DNA of 64,000 nt from GCA-020356105 sp964347475 (GTDB lineage Bacteria > Pseudomonadota > Alphaproteobacteria > UBA8366 > JADFVY01), in NCBI GenBank assembly GCA_964347475.1, contig CAYFYY010000007.1:21430-85429 (forward strand), given 5' to 3'. Under the pieces are notes generated by a model. It made no database searches. It was given only the letters and a program-made list of their open reading frames with translations, and was not told the origin of the DNA. Both the position numbers and the translations under genes were made by a program. Below are positions 43,922 through 53,298 of the stretch, piece by piece (the first letter of the stretch is position 1; every line of letters begins with the position of its first letter).

Positions 43922-45571
43922 TCAAATCGTACAGCCGATCTTTCCCAGCCGCTGGCTGAGGCGATGGTTCTCCCGGTAGTCGATCGGCACGACGACGAGC
44001 GACGGGCCTCTGTAAGACAGTGCATCGTCGATCGCCGCCGGCAGTTCCGCAGCCATCGAAACATATTGGCCATGCCAGCCGAACGCGCGCGCCAACTCCA
44101 GCCAGTCGGGGTTACCGAACGACAGGTCGGTATGGCTGCCGAATTCGTTATCCTGTTTCCAGGCGATCAGCCCATAGCTGCGGTCCTCCCAGATCATCAT
44201 GGTGATGTCGGCGGCCAGCCGGCGAGCCGTCTCCATTTCCTGCACGTTCATCAGGAAATCCCCGTCTCCCACGATCCCCAGGATCCTGCGCTCAGGAAAT
44301 ACAAGGTGGGCAGCGATTGCCCCCGGCAGCGGCATTCCCATCGCACAGAAGCCGTTGGGGATAAGGCAAGTGTTTGGCTCGTTGCACTGGTAATAACGGG
44401 CAATCCACATCTTGTGGGCGCCGACCCCTGACAACAGAATGTCCTCCGGACCGAGCGCCTGACGGACGTCCCACAGCGCCTTCTGTGGGCGGATCGAGCC
44501 CTCCGTGCGGTCGTCCGCGTGTTCCGCGAACTCCTCCAGCATCCTCGTCCGAAGCCGTGGCTGCTGGCTGAAATCCCAATCTGCCGTACCGTCCCGCACG
44601 ACGCGCTCGTTTAACATCCACAGCGTATGCGCGATGTCACCGACGCACTCGGCCGCCGGGTGGTAGTGGATGTCAATCTCGGCGGGATCGAAATCGATGT
44701 GGACGATCTTCTTGTCGCCGCTGCCGTTCCACAGCCGCGGCGGATATTCGACCATGTCGTAACCGACGGTGATGACGAGATCGGCGTCGTCGACCGCAAG
44801 CGCGCCGTAGTCCTTCTGCTGCAGGCCAATCGTGAACAGGCAGTGGTCCGCATCCCGATCCACGCATCCCTTGCCCATGAAGGTGCAGAGGACCCCCATC
44901 CCGGTCGCCTCGCAGAATTTGCGCAGCTGTCTGCTGGCGCGTTTGCGGATCGCGCCGTTCCCGGCGATGATGATGGGTCGCGCGGCGGACCGGATCATCT
45001 CCCAGCCCCGATCGACCGCTTTGTCGTCGGGGCCGGGACGCCGGAAGCGCCGGGGCTCGAGCGGTTCCGTCGACGACTCCTGCTTGGCAATGTCCTCGGC
45101 CAGCTCGATCAACACGGCGCCCGGCTTTTCGGCACGCGCGAGGCGGACCGCCTTGCGGACGATTTCAGGTATCGTGTCAGGGTCGCGGACCGCCTGCGCC
45201 CATTTGGTGACCGGCCGATACATCTCGACCACATCCATGACCTGGTGGCTCTCCTTGTGCTGCCGGCTGGTCGCGCCCTGACCGGTGATCACCAGCATCG
45301 GCGCGCGGTCCATGTTCGCATCGGCAACGCCAGTGATCAGGTTTGTGGCGCCGGGACCGAGGGTGCCAAGACAGGCGGCCGGAGTGCCGGTCAGCCGTCC
45401 ATACACCTCGGCCATGAACGCGGCGCCCTGTTCATGCCGGGTCAGGACGAACCGGATCGGCGAGTCGCGCAGCGACATCATGAAATCCGCGTTTTCTTCC
45501 CCGGGCACGCCGAAAACATGGGTGATGCCCTCGCGCTCGAGGCACTTTACGAATAGATCCGAGGCTTTCAT
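43922..45571 (-). CDS. Thiamine-diphosphate enzyme, acetolactate-synthase-large-subunit type
   Basis: 549 residues with GGAGGAGA upstream. The N-terminal PYR domain has the activating Glu in TRHEQGAAFMAEVYGR (about residue 47) and TLGPGATNLITGVADANMD. The central DHS-like domain follows, and the PP domain has the thiamine-diphosphate and Mg motif GDGDFLMNVQEM (GDG-x25-N). It matches single-subunit acetolactate-synthase-like enzymes rather than Xsc or sulfopyruvate decarboxylase. No small regulatory subunit is adjacent, so a catabolic (AlsS-like) or related decarboxylase role is likely. Confidence 0.9.
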   Translation of the reverse strand: MKASDLFVKCLEREGITHVFGVPGEENADFMMSLRDSPIRFVLTRHEQGAAFMAEVYGRLTGTPAACLGTLGPGATNLITGVADANMDRAPMLVITGQGATSRQHKESHQVMDVVEMYRPVTKWAQAVRDPDTIPEIVRKAVRLARAEKPGAVLIELAEDIAKQESSTEPLEPRRFRRPGPDDKAVDRGWEMIRSAARPIIIAGNGAIRKRASRQLRKFCEATGMGVLCTFMGKGCVDRDADHCLFTIGLQQKDYGALAVDDADLVITVGYDMVEYPPRLWNGSGDKKIVHIDFDPAEIDIHYHPAAECVGDIAHTLWMLNERVVRDGTADWDFSQQPRLRTRMLEEFAEHADDRTEGSIRPQKALWDVRQALGPEDILLSGVGAHKMWIARYYQCNEPNTCLIPNGFCAMGMPLPGAIAAHLVFPERRILGIVGDGDFLMNVQEMETARRLAADITMMIWEDRSYGLIAWKQDNEFGSHTDLSFGNPDWLELARAFGWHGQYVSMAAELPAAIDDALSYRGPSLVVVPIDYRENHRLSQRLGKIGCTI

Positions 45572-45650
45572 CGGCCTTCTCCTCCGCCGTCCGCAATCCG
45601 CAGTAACATGCCACGCGGCGGAATTGAAGGATTGCCGGCTCAATTCTGCG

Positions 45651-48137
45651 TCAAGTGACAGCCGCCCTTGGCCGCCGATAGGGCGGCAGCAGCAAAATGA
45701 TCGCGTACAGCCCTGCCGAGCCGAAGAACAGGACACTGAAGCCCCAGGCTTGGGCGATCAGCGGCGCCGCCCCTGCCGTGACCGTGCTGAGCGCGCCGTT
45801 GATCGCCCACGCCCACGGCACCAGAGCCGTATCGTCCTGCTGCGCCAGCGCGAGTCCCTGCGGGAACAGCTGGCCGACGATGAGGCCGCCGGGCGCGATC
45901 AGGGCCACCAGCCCTATGATCTTGGCAGCCAGCGGCCAGGTAAGCATCGCGGAGATCGCCGGCCCGATGAACAGACCCACTGCGACGGCGTAGAGCGCCG
46001 CCGCCGCAGCCACGGCCCCGTGCGAGAGGCCGGCCCCGAAGACGCGGTCGCTGGCCAGACTGCCGACGCCGGTGAACAGGATCAACGCCCCCAGGACAAT
46101 GGCGATGGCGAGGCCCGGATTGCCGACCAGCAAGCTGGCGCGCTGCATGATGCCGATCTCGAGCAGCATGAAGCCGGCCCCGAGGCAGAAGAAGAACGCC
46201 AGATGGTAGAGCGAGCGCCACGTTCGCGGCGGTCCGCGACGCACCGCCAGCGGCCCGAGGATGACAACGAACGCCAACACCGCGACCATTGCAACAATGA
46301 TCACGCGGGTGGCGTGGGCAAGCTCGTCGAAGCGCGTGATCTTGCCCGACAGCACCGTACGCCAGAACGTCCAGTCGACATAATTGCCGTTGGCGAACAG
46401 GTCGAGATAGAAGGGCCGGTCGTCGGTGATCACCTCGAATCTCAGCCCGGTGTCCGCGCTGAGCGCCCGCAGGCTCGCTCCCGGGTCCGTCGCCTCGATG
46501 ACTTGCGCGTAGGGTTCGAACTCTGCGCGGGTCGGCCGAGCCGGGGCATAAGCGAACTGATACCCTTGCGCTGCGGCACTTGCCTCGAGTCGGTCGATCT
46601 CGGCGTCGCTCCAGCCGGCCGGCTTGAACAGCAGCGGGTTGTTGTCGAAGGTCCCGGTCCAGAACCGGTCGGGATCGTCATGTCTGAACAGTATGACGAT
46701 GGTGCGCGCCGGATCCGTTCCGATGTCGTGCTCGTCGAGATAGCGCCGCAGGGCGCCGATCACGTTGACCTTGTTGACCTGCAAAATGACCGCGTAGCCG
46801 TCCGGCGTCAGTCGCCCGAAGAGCGCTTCAAGTCCTTCATAGGTGAACAGGAACTGGGTCGTGCCGCCGAGCGCGCCCGCATAATACGATGCGGTGGCGC
46901 CGCTGAACGACAGCAGGATCTGATCGTAGAGCTGTGTGTCGCGCTCGAGGAACACGCGGCCTTCCTCGATGTGGAGGTCGACCATCGGCTCATCGAACAG
47001 TTCCTTGACACCATAGCCGGGAAGGCGCCGCGCTCCGGCGACCAGTTCGGCGTTGAGTTCGACGCCGGTCACCCGGGTCGCTCCGCTGCCATACTGGTAA
47101 AGGCTCATCATATCGGCACCGGCCCCTGCAAACATGACCAGCGCGTTCCTCGGCGGGTCGAGGAACATCGCCGGCCGCGCTGCAGGGTGGATCCAGGGCG
47201 TATTGCCGTTGGTCTCGTACGGCCACACCCAAGCCATGCCGTCGCCATTGGCCAGGGACATCATGGCGTGCGGGCGCGCATTGGCGCCGTCCCAGACCAC
47301 TGCGCCAACCCGCGTATAACTGTTCCAGTCGTGCCACACCTCGCGGATTTCCTCCCGGTAGCCGTAGTCGCGGGCGAGGTAGTTGACGTTGACCGGCGGC
47401 TCGATCCGCTCCGCATACCAGTCGCTGCGAGGCAGGACGGCCAGCGCCAGGGCGGCGACCGCTCCGGCTGCGGCCAGGGCCCGATGCACCGGCCATACGT
47501 ACGCCACGCCGGCGCACAGTACGACGACGGCGGGAGCGGTAACGGAGACTGCGTAATCGGTAGTCTCCATGAGCAGGATCGCGGCCATGCAGCCGGCCGC
47601 GGCGCCGATCAGATCGGATGCGTACAGGCGGCCGTACAGCTGGCTGTCGCTTGTCGTGAACAGGAGCGCCAGCAGCGCGCCAAACAGGAAATACGGCAGG
47701 CTGAGGCCGATCCCGACGACGAAGGCGGTCTTCAGCCCGTGCCCGATTCCGGCGATCAGCACGCCCTTGAGGCCGCCGGCCCGGCCGGCTTCGGCGACCG
47801 CGGCATTCAACGCCGCTTTCTGGTCGGCGGCCAGGAAGTGCGCGTACACCAGCAGCGCTGCAATCGCCGCGCACATCCAGAACAGCAGGATCTCGCGTCG
47901 CACGGGCACGGCGCGAATGTCGAACAGGCTGAGCAGCGAGCTGGCGCCGCTCAGCCCGAGCATGGCCAGCGCGATGGCCAGGTAGATCAGGCTCGGTCCG
48001 ACCGCGAAGTTGATGGTGCGTACGGTGTTGATCTCGAAGGCCAGCAGCGCCAGCGCGACGAGAAATGTTCCCGCAAAAAGGGCGGCCCTGTCGGCGGTGA
48101 TGCCGAGCCGGGCCGGGCTGATCTGAACTGCCGTCAT
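45651..48137 (-). CDS. Membrane-embedded spermidine-synthase-like protein
   Basis: 828 residues from the ATG at 48137 (CGAGGATC upstream). It has about seven N-terminal membrane segments (to about residue 235), a cytoplasmic Rossmann methyltransferase/aminopropyltransferase-like domain (about 290-530) and seven more membrane segments to the end. The nucleotide loop is NALVMFAGAGADMM, where spermidine synthases read VL-IGGGDG; the sequence VTGVELNAELVAGARRLPGYGV follows. The fused transmembrane-SpeE architecture is known in bacteria but its substrate is unproven. The degenerate GAGADMM loop argues against classical spermidine synthesis. Confidence 0.85.
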   Translation of the reverse strand: MTAVQISPARLGITADRAALFAGTFLVALALLAFEINTVRTINFAVGPSLIYLAIALAMLGLSGASSLLSLFDIRAVPVRREILLFWMCAAIAALLVYAHFLAADQKAALNAAVAEAGRAGGLKGVLIAGIGHGLKTAFVVGIGLSLPYFLFGALLALLFTTSDSQLYGRLYASDLIGAAAGCMAAILLMETTDYAVSVTAPAVVVLCAGVAYVWPVHRALAAAGAVAALALAVLPRSDWYAERIEPPVNVNYLARDYGYREEIREVWHDWNSYTRVGAVVWDGANARPHAMMSLANGDGMAWVWPYETNGNTPWIHPAARPAMFLDPPRNALVMFAGAGADMMSLYQYGSGATRVTGVELNAELVAGARRLPGYGVKELFDEPMVDLHIEEGRVFLERDTQLYDQILLSFSGATASYYAGALGGTTQFLFTYEGLEALFGRLTPDGYAVILQVNKVNVIGALRRYLDEHDIGTDPARTIVILFRHDDPDRFWTGTFDNNPLLFKPAGWSDAEIDRLEASAAAQGYQFAYAPARPTRAEFEPYAQVIEATDPGASLRALSADTGLRFEVITDDRPFYLDLFANGNYVDWTFWRTVLSGKITRFDELAHATRVIIVAMVAVLAFVVILGPLAVRRGPPRTWRSLYHLAFFFCLGAGFMLLEIGIMQRASLLVGNPGLAIAIVLGALILFTGVGSLASDRVFGAGLSHGAVAAAAALYAVAVGLFIGPAISAMLTWPLAAKIIGLVALIAPGGLIVGQLFPQGLALAQQDDTALVPWAWAINGALSTVTAGAAPLIAQAWGFSVLFFGSAGLYAIILLLPPYRRPRAAVT

Positions 48138-48210
48138 GGATCCTCGAAACATGCCCGCGGCGACTGCTGTGCATCCGCAACACCGCGGATCCGACCCGGT
48201 TATATGGGAA

Positions 48211-48228
48211 AACGGTTAAGGAACCGTT
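48211..48228 (-). terminator. Probable terminator at the end of the hps operon
   Basis: A perfect seven-base stem (AACGGTT and AACCGTT) with a four-base loop. In minus-strand direction it is followed by TTTTCCC, about 24 bp after the hpsP-like stop. The U-run is short, so termination may be partial. Confidence 0.45.
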
Positions 48229-48251
48229 GTGCGCAGCCGGATCGCCACCCT

Positions 48252-49238
48252 CTACTGGGGCAGGAGGACGATTTTGGCAGCCGCGCTCCGGCCGGCATCG
48301 AGTTCATGGAATGCCTCGGCGCCATCTTTCAGGGGCCGTGCCTCGACCCATTTGAGATCTCCGAGGGTGCCACGGTGAAGGGCGTCGACCGCCGCCCGCA
48401 GGTCGGCGGTGGTATAGGTGTACACGCCGATGAAGGAGAGTTCCGCCAGGGTGATCTTGCGCACATCCACCCCGCCCGCCGCCTCCTGCAGCCCGACATG
48501 TACGACGACCGCGCCCGGCCGGGCCGCGCGGATCGCCATCTCTCGCGTGCGGACGCTGCCGACGCAATCGAAAACGACGTCCGCCGCCGGCTCCGCCGGC
48601 GGCCTGGACGGATCGAAACAGAGGATGTTCTGGCCTTCCGCGGTTTTGCGCCGCAGCGCGTTCGTTTCCGCCAGCTCGAGGGTGCGGGCGCCGCGCGATC
48701 GAAGGACAAGCGCCGTCAGAAGGCCCACCGCACCGCCGCCGATCACCATGGCGTCGCATTCCGCCAGCGGTCGCCAGCCGGTCCGCTCCGCGAGGTTGAC
48801 GGCATGCCAGGCAGTCGCCGTCGGCTCGGTCAGCGCCGCCGCGGCGGAGTCCATGCCGGTTGGAAGATCGATCAGGCAGTGCTCGGGAATCGTCACGTAT
48901 TGCGCATAGGCGCCGGGCCGGGTCATGCCGATCATGGTGCGGTTTTCGCACAGATTCCCGCGCCCGGTCAGACAATAGGTGCAGCGGCCGCACGCGATCA
49001 GCGGATTCATGGTAACGCGACGCCCGATCCCGTCACCGGCCACGACCTCGCCGGCCGCCTCGTGTCCCAGAATCAAGGGCGGCACGCGGCGCGGATCGTA
49101 CCCGTGCCAGGCGTGCATGTCGGAGCCGCAGATGCCGACGGCGTCGATCCGGACCAGCGCCTCTCCGGCCGCCGGGACCGGCTCCGGCTCGTCACGGTAG
49201 TCCAGCGTCTGCGGTGCGGTATAGACGAGTGCCTTCAT
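48252..49238 (-). CDS. hpsP: Zinc-dependent medium-chain alcohol dehydrogenase (HpsP-like)
   Basis: 328 residues from the ATG at 49238, seven bases after AGGGGG; an ATG at 49244 is the alternative. It has the catalytic zinc ligands GICGSDMHAWHG and LGHEAAGEVV, the structural zinc lobe CGRCTYCLTGRGNLC and the NAD-binding AMVIGGGAVGLLTAL motif. The hps locus of DHPS-degrading bacteria includes such an alcohol dehydrogenase, HpsP, thought to interconvert DHPS enantiomers with HpsO. It is 24 bp after the SDR gene, last in the operon. The symbol is by context; the domain call is firm. Confidence 0.82.
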   Translation of the reverse strand: MKALVYTAPQTLDYRDEPEPVPAAGEALVRIDAVGICGSDMHAWHGYDPRRVPPLILGHEAAGEVVAGDGIGRRVTMNPLIACGRCTYCLTGRGNLCENRTMIGMTRPGAYAQYVTIPEHCLIDLPTGMDSAAAALTEPTATAWHAVNLAERTGWRPLAECDAMVIGGGAVGLLTALVLRSRGARTLELAETNALRRKTAEGQNILCFDPSRPPAEPAADVVFDCVGSVRTREMAIRAARPGAVVVHVGLQEAAGGVDVRKITLAELSFIGVYTYTTADLRAAVDALHRGTLGDLKWVEARPLKDGAEAFHELDAGRSAAAKIVLLPQ

Positions 49239-49262
49239 CTCCATGCCCCCTGCGGCAGCAAG

Positions 49263-50033
49263 CTATTTGGCGGTGAACCCGCCGTCGACGAAGATCACCT
49301 GGCCGGTGACGTAGTCCGAGGCCGGCGCGGCGAGGAAGACGGCCGGGCCGTCGATGTCGCTCAGTTCGCCGTTGCGGCCGATCGCCGTCTGCGCCGCAAG
49401 CGCCGCGAGCTTCGCCGGGTCAGCGTACAGCGGCGCCGTCAGCTCGGTCGGGAAGAAGCCAGGGGCAAGCGCGTTGCAGGTGATGCCGAAGCGCGACCAT
49501 GCCTCGGCCATGGCCCGGGTCAGCTGGACGATCCCGCCCTTCGAGGCCCCGTACGCGATGCCGTTCGCGAATGCCCTGCGCGATTGCAGCGACGCAAGGT
49601 TGACGATCTTGCCCCAGTGCTGCGCTTTCATGCCTGGCAGCAGCGCGCGCGCGAGGAAGAACGGCGCGGTCAGGTTGAGGGCGAGGGTCGTGTTCCAGGA
49701 GTCGATCGTCACCTCCGCCGGCGGCTCGCGCAGGTTCACTCCGGCCGCGTTGACCAGGATGTCCGGGGCGCCGAAGGGCTGCGCGGCCGCCTCGGCCAGG
49801 CCGCCGATCGCGACCGTGTCGGCGACGTCCCCGGCAAGCGAGGCAGCGCGGCCACCGGCCGCCTCGATCTCGCGCCGCGCCTCATCCAGCATTTCTGCGC
49901 GGCGGGCGAGAAGCACCACGGCGGCGCCGGCGCGCGCCAGCGCGAAGCCGATGCGCCGCCCGAGCCCCGAGCTGCCGCCGGTGACCAGGGCGACGCGGCC
50001 GGCAAGGTCGAACGGGACGGACGCGTCGCTCAT
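49263..50033 (-). CDS. hpsO: Short-chain dehydrogenase/reductase (HpsO-like)
   Basis: 256 residues whose ATG overlaps the hpsN stop by four bases (ATGA), indicating translational coupling. The nucleotide-binding motif is VTGGSSGLGRRIG (TG-x3-G-x-G), the NAAG motif is ILVNAAGVN, and the catalytic residues are Ser in NLASLQS and Tyr-x3-Lys in YGASKGG. In Cupriavidus and Roseobacter-type DHPS loci an SDR, HpsO, lies next to hpsN and acts on DHPS as sulfopropanediol 2-dehydrogenase. Substrate assignment rests on the neighbours. Confidence 0.82.
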   Translation of the reverse strand: MSDASVPFDLAGRVALVTGGSSGLGRRIGFALARAGAAVVLLARRAEMLDEARREIEAAGGRAASLAGDVADTVAIGGLAEAAAQPFGAPDILVNAAGVNLREPPAEVTIDSWNTTLALNLTAPFFLARALLPGMKAQHWGKIVNLASLQSRRAFANGIAYGASKGGIVQLTRAMAEAWSRFGITCNALAPGFFPTELTAPLYADPAKLAALAAQTAIGRNGELSDIDGPAVFLAAPASDYVTGQVIFVDGGFTAK

Positions 50034-51334
50034 GCGGCCTCGGTGTCGAAATCCGCGTCGGGGAAGTACTTGCGCAGCCGGTCGTCGCCGGTCCGGGCAT
50101 GCGCCTCCATGCCCTCCAGCCGCGAGATCCGCGCCGCCACGGCGGCGACGTCGCGGTTCGCCTCGCGGCTCATGCGCTGGAAGGTCACCGTCTTGATGAA
50201 CTTGCCGACCGACAGGCCGCCGGTGTAGCGGGCAGCGCCCTTCGTCGGCAGGATATGGTTGGTGCCGCTGCACTTGTCGCCGAAGGCGACCGTCGTCTCC
50301 TCGCCGACGAAGAGCGAGCCGTAGTTGCGCAGCCGGTCGAGCCACCAGTCGAGATCCTGCGCCTGCACTTCGAGATGCTCGGCGGCATAGGCATCGGAGA
50401 CGTCGGCCGCCTCCTCGCGGCTGTCGCACAGCACGAGCTCGCCGTAATCGCGCCAGGCCGCGGTGGCGGCGTTGCGCTGCACCTCCGGCAGTTTGGCGAT
50501 CAGCCCGTCCATGCGGGCCAGCACCGCTTCAGCGAGACCGCGGTCGAGGGCGATCAGCCAGGCCGGCGAGTCCGGGCCGTGCTCGGCCTGGCCCACGAGG
50601 TCGGAGGCGACGATGTCGGGATCGGCCGTCGAATCGGCGATGATGGCGATCTCGGTCGGGCCGGCGAACAGGTCGATGCCGACGCGGCCGAACAGCAGCC
50701 GCTTGGCCTCGGCGACGAAGCGGTTGCCGGGGCCGACCAGGATATCGGCCGGATGGCCGGTGAACAGGCCGAAGGCCATGGCGGCGATGCCCTGGACGCC
50801 GCCGAGCGCAAGGATCGTGTCGGCGCCGCACAGGTCGGCGGTATAGAGGATTGCCGGCGGCACGCCCTGTTCCTTCTGGGCGACCGAGCAGGCAATGACG
50901 TTGTCGACGCCCGCGACCTTGGCCGTGGTCACGCTCATGATCGCCGAGGCGACATGCGCGTAGCGCCCGCCGGGGATGTAGCAGCCCGCGGTCTTGACCG
51001 GAATCAGCTTCTGTCCGGCGAACAGGCCGGGCGACAGCTCGGTCTCGAACTCGGTCATGCTGGCCCGCTGCGCCTCGGCGAATTTGCGCACGCGGTCATG
51101 GGCGAAGCGCAGGTCGTCGCGCAGCCGCTGCGGCACCTTTTCGGCCGCGGCGGCGATCTCGTCGCGCGAGACCACGATATCGCCGGTCCAGCCGTCGAGC
51201 TTGGCGGCATAGTGGCGGACGCGGTCCTCGCCGCCCGCCTCGATATCGGCCAGCATTTCGGCGACGATGCGGCGTGTGTCCTCCTCGCCGGTGGCGGGGG
51301 TTTTCTGCGCTTTCTTCAGATATTCGACAGCCAT
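50030..51334 (-). CDS. hpsN: HisD-like sulfopropanediol 3-dehydrogenase (HpsN-type)
   Basis: 434 residues starting MAVEYLKKAQKTP, with AAAGGATC upstream. It has the histidinol-dehydrogenase fold with zinc ligands in LVGQAEHGPDSP and EGMEAHA and the catalytic Glu-His in AAEHLEVQ. Several features point to HpsN rather than HisD as I remember them: the MAVEYLKK start, SGTNHILPTKGAARYTGGLSV and the KYFPD tail. The operon with a TRAP transporter and two other dehydrogenases, and the lack of his genes, agree. HpsN oxidises (R)-DHPS to (R)-sulfolactate with two NAD. Confidence 0.87.
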   Translation of the reverse strand: MAVEYLKKAQKTPATGEEDTRRIVAEMLADIEAGGEDRVRHYAAKLDGWTGDIVVSRDEIAAAAEKVPQRLRDDLRFAHDRVRKFAEAQRASMTEFETELSPGLFAGQKLIPVKTAGCYIPGGRYAHVASAIMSVTTAKVAGVDNVIACSVAQKEQGVPPAILYTADLCGADTILALGGVQGIAAMAFGLFTGHPADILVGPGNRFVAEAKRLLFGRVGIDLFAGPTEIAIIADSTADPDIVASDLVGQAEHGPDSPAWLIALDRGLAEAVLARMDGLIAKLPEVQRNAATAAWRDYGELVLCDSREEAADVSDAYAAEHLEVQAQDLDWWLDRLRNYGSLFVGEETTVAFGDKCSGTNHILPTKGAARYTGGLSVGKFIKTVTFQRMSREANRDVAAVAARISRLEGMEAHARTGDDRLRKYFPDADFDTEAA

Positions 51335-51359
51335 GGTCGTAGATCCTTTGCCGGTCGGG

Positions 51360-52685
51360 CTACCGGAGGTTTTCCGGAATTGCCCAGAGTGAGAGTTCGG
51401 GAATGAAGGCCAGCAGCAGCACCACCATGAGCATCGACAGCACATAGGGCACGGCGCGGCGGGCGATGCCGAGCACCGACTGCTTGGTCAGCCCCGACAG
51501 CACGAACAGGTTGAGTCCCAGGGGCGGTGTGATGAAGCCGACGCCGAGCGAGGTCACCATGAAGATGCAGAACTGGATGTCGTTCATGCCGATCTCCTGC
51601 GCCAACGGCAGCATGATCGGCGACAGGATGACGATGTTCGGCGTCGTCTCCATGACGCAGCCAGCCGCGATGAAGATGCCGAGCATCATCAGGGTGATCA
51701 GCACCGGCTCGTCGGTCAGGGTGGTGATGCCCTGCACGAAGGTCTGCGGCACCTCCAGCGCGGCGAGCACCTGCGCCAGCGGCAGCGCGAAGGCGATGAT
51801 CGGCACGATGACGCCGTTCACCTTGGCCGAGCTCTCCAGCATCTTCGGGAAATCGGCCAGGGTCAGCGTGCCCTGCAGCATGCCGATGGCGATGGTGGTA
51901 ACGACGGCGACGGCGGCCGCCTCGGTCGGGGTGAAGATGCCGGAATAGATGCCGCCGAGGATGATGAAGGGGATCATCAGCGCGTACTTGCCGTCCCATA
52001 CGGCCCTGGCCCAGCGGGCGAAGGAGAAGCTGGCGCGACTGTGCTCGTAACCCCTGCGGCGGTTGATGATGACGTTGGTGATCATGATCGAGATCATGAT
52101 CATCACGCCGGGCACCGCCGCCGCCAGGAACAGCGTCGAGGCCGAGATACCGAGCACGAGGCCGATGATGATGTAGGCGATCGACGGCGGGATCAGGATC
52201 CCTGTGCAGGCGCCCGAGGCGACCAGGGCGCAGGCGTAGGGCAGCGGATAGCCGCTCTCGGTCAGCCGCTTGACCGTGATCCGTCCGACGGCCGCGGCGC
52301 CGGCCGCGTCGGACCCCGAAATGCAGGCAAAGAAGCCGCAGCCCAGCACGGTCGAGGTGCCGAGTCCAGTCCGCAGGCTGCCCATCGTCGCCTCGGCGAC
52401 GTCGAGCAGCTTGTTCGACAGGCCGGAGCGCACCAGCACGTCGCCGGTCAGGATGAACAGCGGGATGGCGATCAGCGCGAAGGCGTCGATGCCCGAGAAC
52501 AGCGCCTCGCCGAACAGGGTCAGCGGCAGCACCTCGGTCGAGACCAGCAGCGCGATCGCGCAGATGCCGAGCGACACCCACACCGGCACGGCCATGGCAA
52601 ACAGCAGCACCATGAGGAGCAGCGGCAAGCCGATCGCCCAGCCGAGTTCGGTGGAGGCTTCGGGGATTCCATACATGTTGTACAT
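51360..52685 (-). CDS. TRAP transporter large permease (DctM type)
   Basis: 441 residues, about twelve membrane segments, with the DctM signatures VLGCGFFACISGSDAAGAAAVGRI and GILIPPSIAYIIIGLVLGIS plus the second-half repeat GCVMETTPNIVILSPIMLPL and GVGFITPPLGLNLFVLSGL. It forms the ion-coupled channel of a tripartite importer for small organic acids. It is in an operon with DctQ, DctP and hpsN; homologous TRAP genes (hpsKLM) accompany hpsN in DHPS degraders, so DHPS is the inferred substrate. Confidence 0.92.
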   Translation of the reverse strand: MYNMYGIPEASTELGWAIGLPLLLMVLLFAMAVPVWVSLGICAIALLVSTEVLPLTLFGEALFSGIDAFALIAIPLFILTGDVLVRSGLSNKLLDVAEATMGSLRTGLGTSTVLGCGFFACISGSDAAGAAAVGRITVKRLTESGYPLPYACALVASGACTGILIPPSIAYIIIGLVLGISASTLFLAAAVPGVMIMISIMITNVIINRRRGYEHSRASFSFARWARAVWDGKYALMIPFIILGGIYSGIFTPTEAAAVAVVTTIAIGMLQGTLTLADFPKMLESSAKVNGVIVPIIAFALPLAQVLAALEVPQTFVQGITTLTDEPVLITLMMLGIFIAAGCVMETTPNIVILSPIMLPLAQEIGMNDIQFCIFMVTSLGVGFITPPLGLNLFVLSGLTKQSVLGIARRAVPYVLSMLMVVLLLAFIPELSLWAIPENLR

Positions 52686-52697
52686 CGCCGGCGCCCC

Positions 52698-53213
52698 CTA
52701 ATCGAACAGCTTCTCGCCCGTATAGGGCGCTCGCCCGGCGCGCAGATCCGCAATATCGCGGAGGATCGACTGCACCAGGCGGATCATCACCAGCGTAAAG
52801 CCCAGCGGCACGGCGGCGAGGAACCAGACGCGGACGATGCGCAGCCCGTCGGTCACGTTGCCGAACTTCCACGACACCAGCACCGGGTCCATCGACCAGT
52901 AGATGGCGAAACAGGCGAGCACCGCGGTCAGCAGGTCGGCGAGCAGGTAGAAGATTGCGACGCCGCGCGGCGGCAGGTAATGCAGCAGCACGTCGATGCG
53001 GATGTGCGCGCGTTCCTTGATCGCCACCGCGGCGCCGATCCACACGAGGTAGATGAAGGCGTAGCGCGCCGTCTCCTCGCCCCACACCGACGAGTAGAGC
53101 AGCACGAAGCGCCGCACCACCTCGATGAAGATGACCAGGACGATGAAGGCATAGAGGATCAGCAGGAGCACCCGCTCTCCGTTCCGGTCGAGCTTTCGTA
53201 ACAGATCGAGCAT
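52698..53213 (-). CDS. TRAP transporter small permease (DctQ type)
   Basis: 171 residues with AAGGCGGGTGG upstream; four membrane segments. The DctQ pattern is seen in IYLVWIGAAVAIKERAHIRIDVLLHYLPP (the conserved loop RxHIxID) and the final helix. It joins the DctP-binding side to the DctM channel. It lies 12 bp upstream of DctM in transcription order and about 85 bp from DctP. Confidence 0.9.
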   Translation of the reverse strand: MLDLLRKLDRNGERVLLLILYAFIVLVIFIEVVRRFVLLYSSVWGEETARYAFIYLVWIGAAVAIKERAHIRIDVLLHYLPPRGVAIFYLLADLLTAVLACFAIYWSMDPVLVSWKFGNVTDGLRIVRVWFLAAVPLGFTLVMIRLVQSILRDIADLRAGRAPYTGEKLFD

Positions 53214-53298
53214 CACGCCACCCGCCTTCCGATCGATTGGCTGAGAGCTACCTGGAAGACGGGGACGGCGCGCCCGCGCCGCCCCCGGACCATCGAGA

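Noticed and set aside
43922..45571. Sulfoacetaldehyde acetyltransferase (Xsc) or sulfopyruvate decarboxylase.
   Set aside because: Tempting in a sulfonate region, but the N-terminal motif (VFGVPGEENADFM) and length match acetolactate-synthase-type enzymes, not Xsc.
45285..50228. A plus-strand open frame of more than 1600 codons, antisense to the hps and spermidine-synthase-like genes.
   Set aside because: It is an artefact of high GC. The translation is Arg/Gln/Asp/His-rich without domains, while well-defined enzymes with ribosome binding sites and coupled overlaps occupy the other strand.
50030..51334. Histidinol dehydrogenase of histidine biosynthesis.
   Set aside because: It shares the fold, but the N- and C-terminal signatures, the TRAP transporter, two alcohol dehydrogenases and the absence of his genes fit HpsN better.
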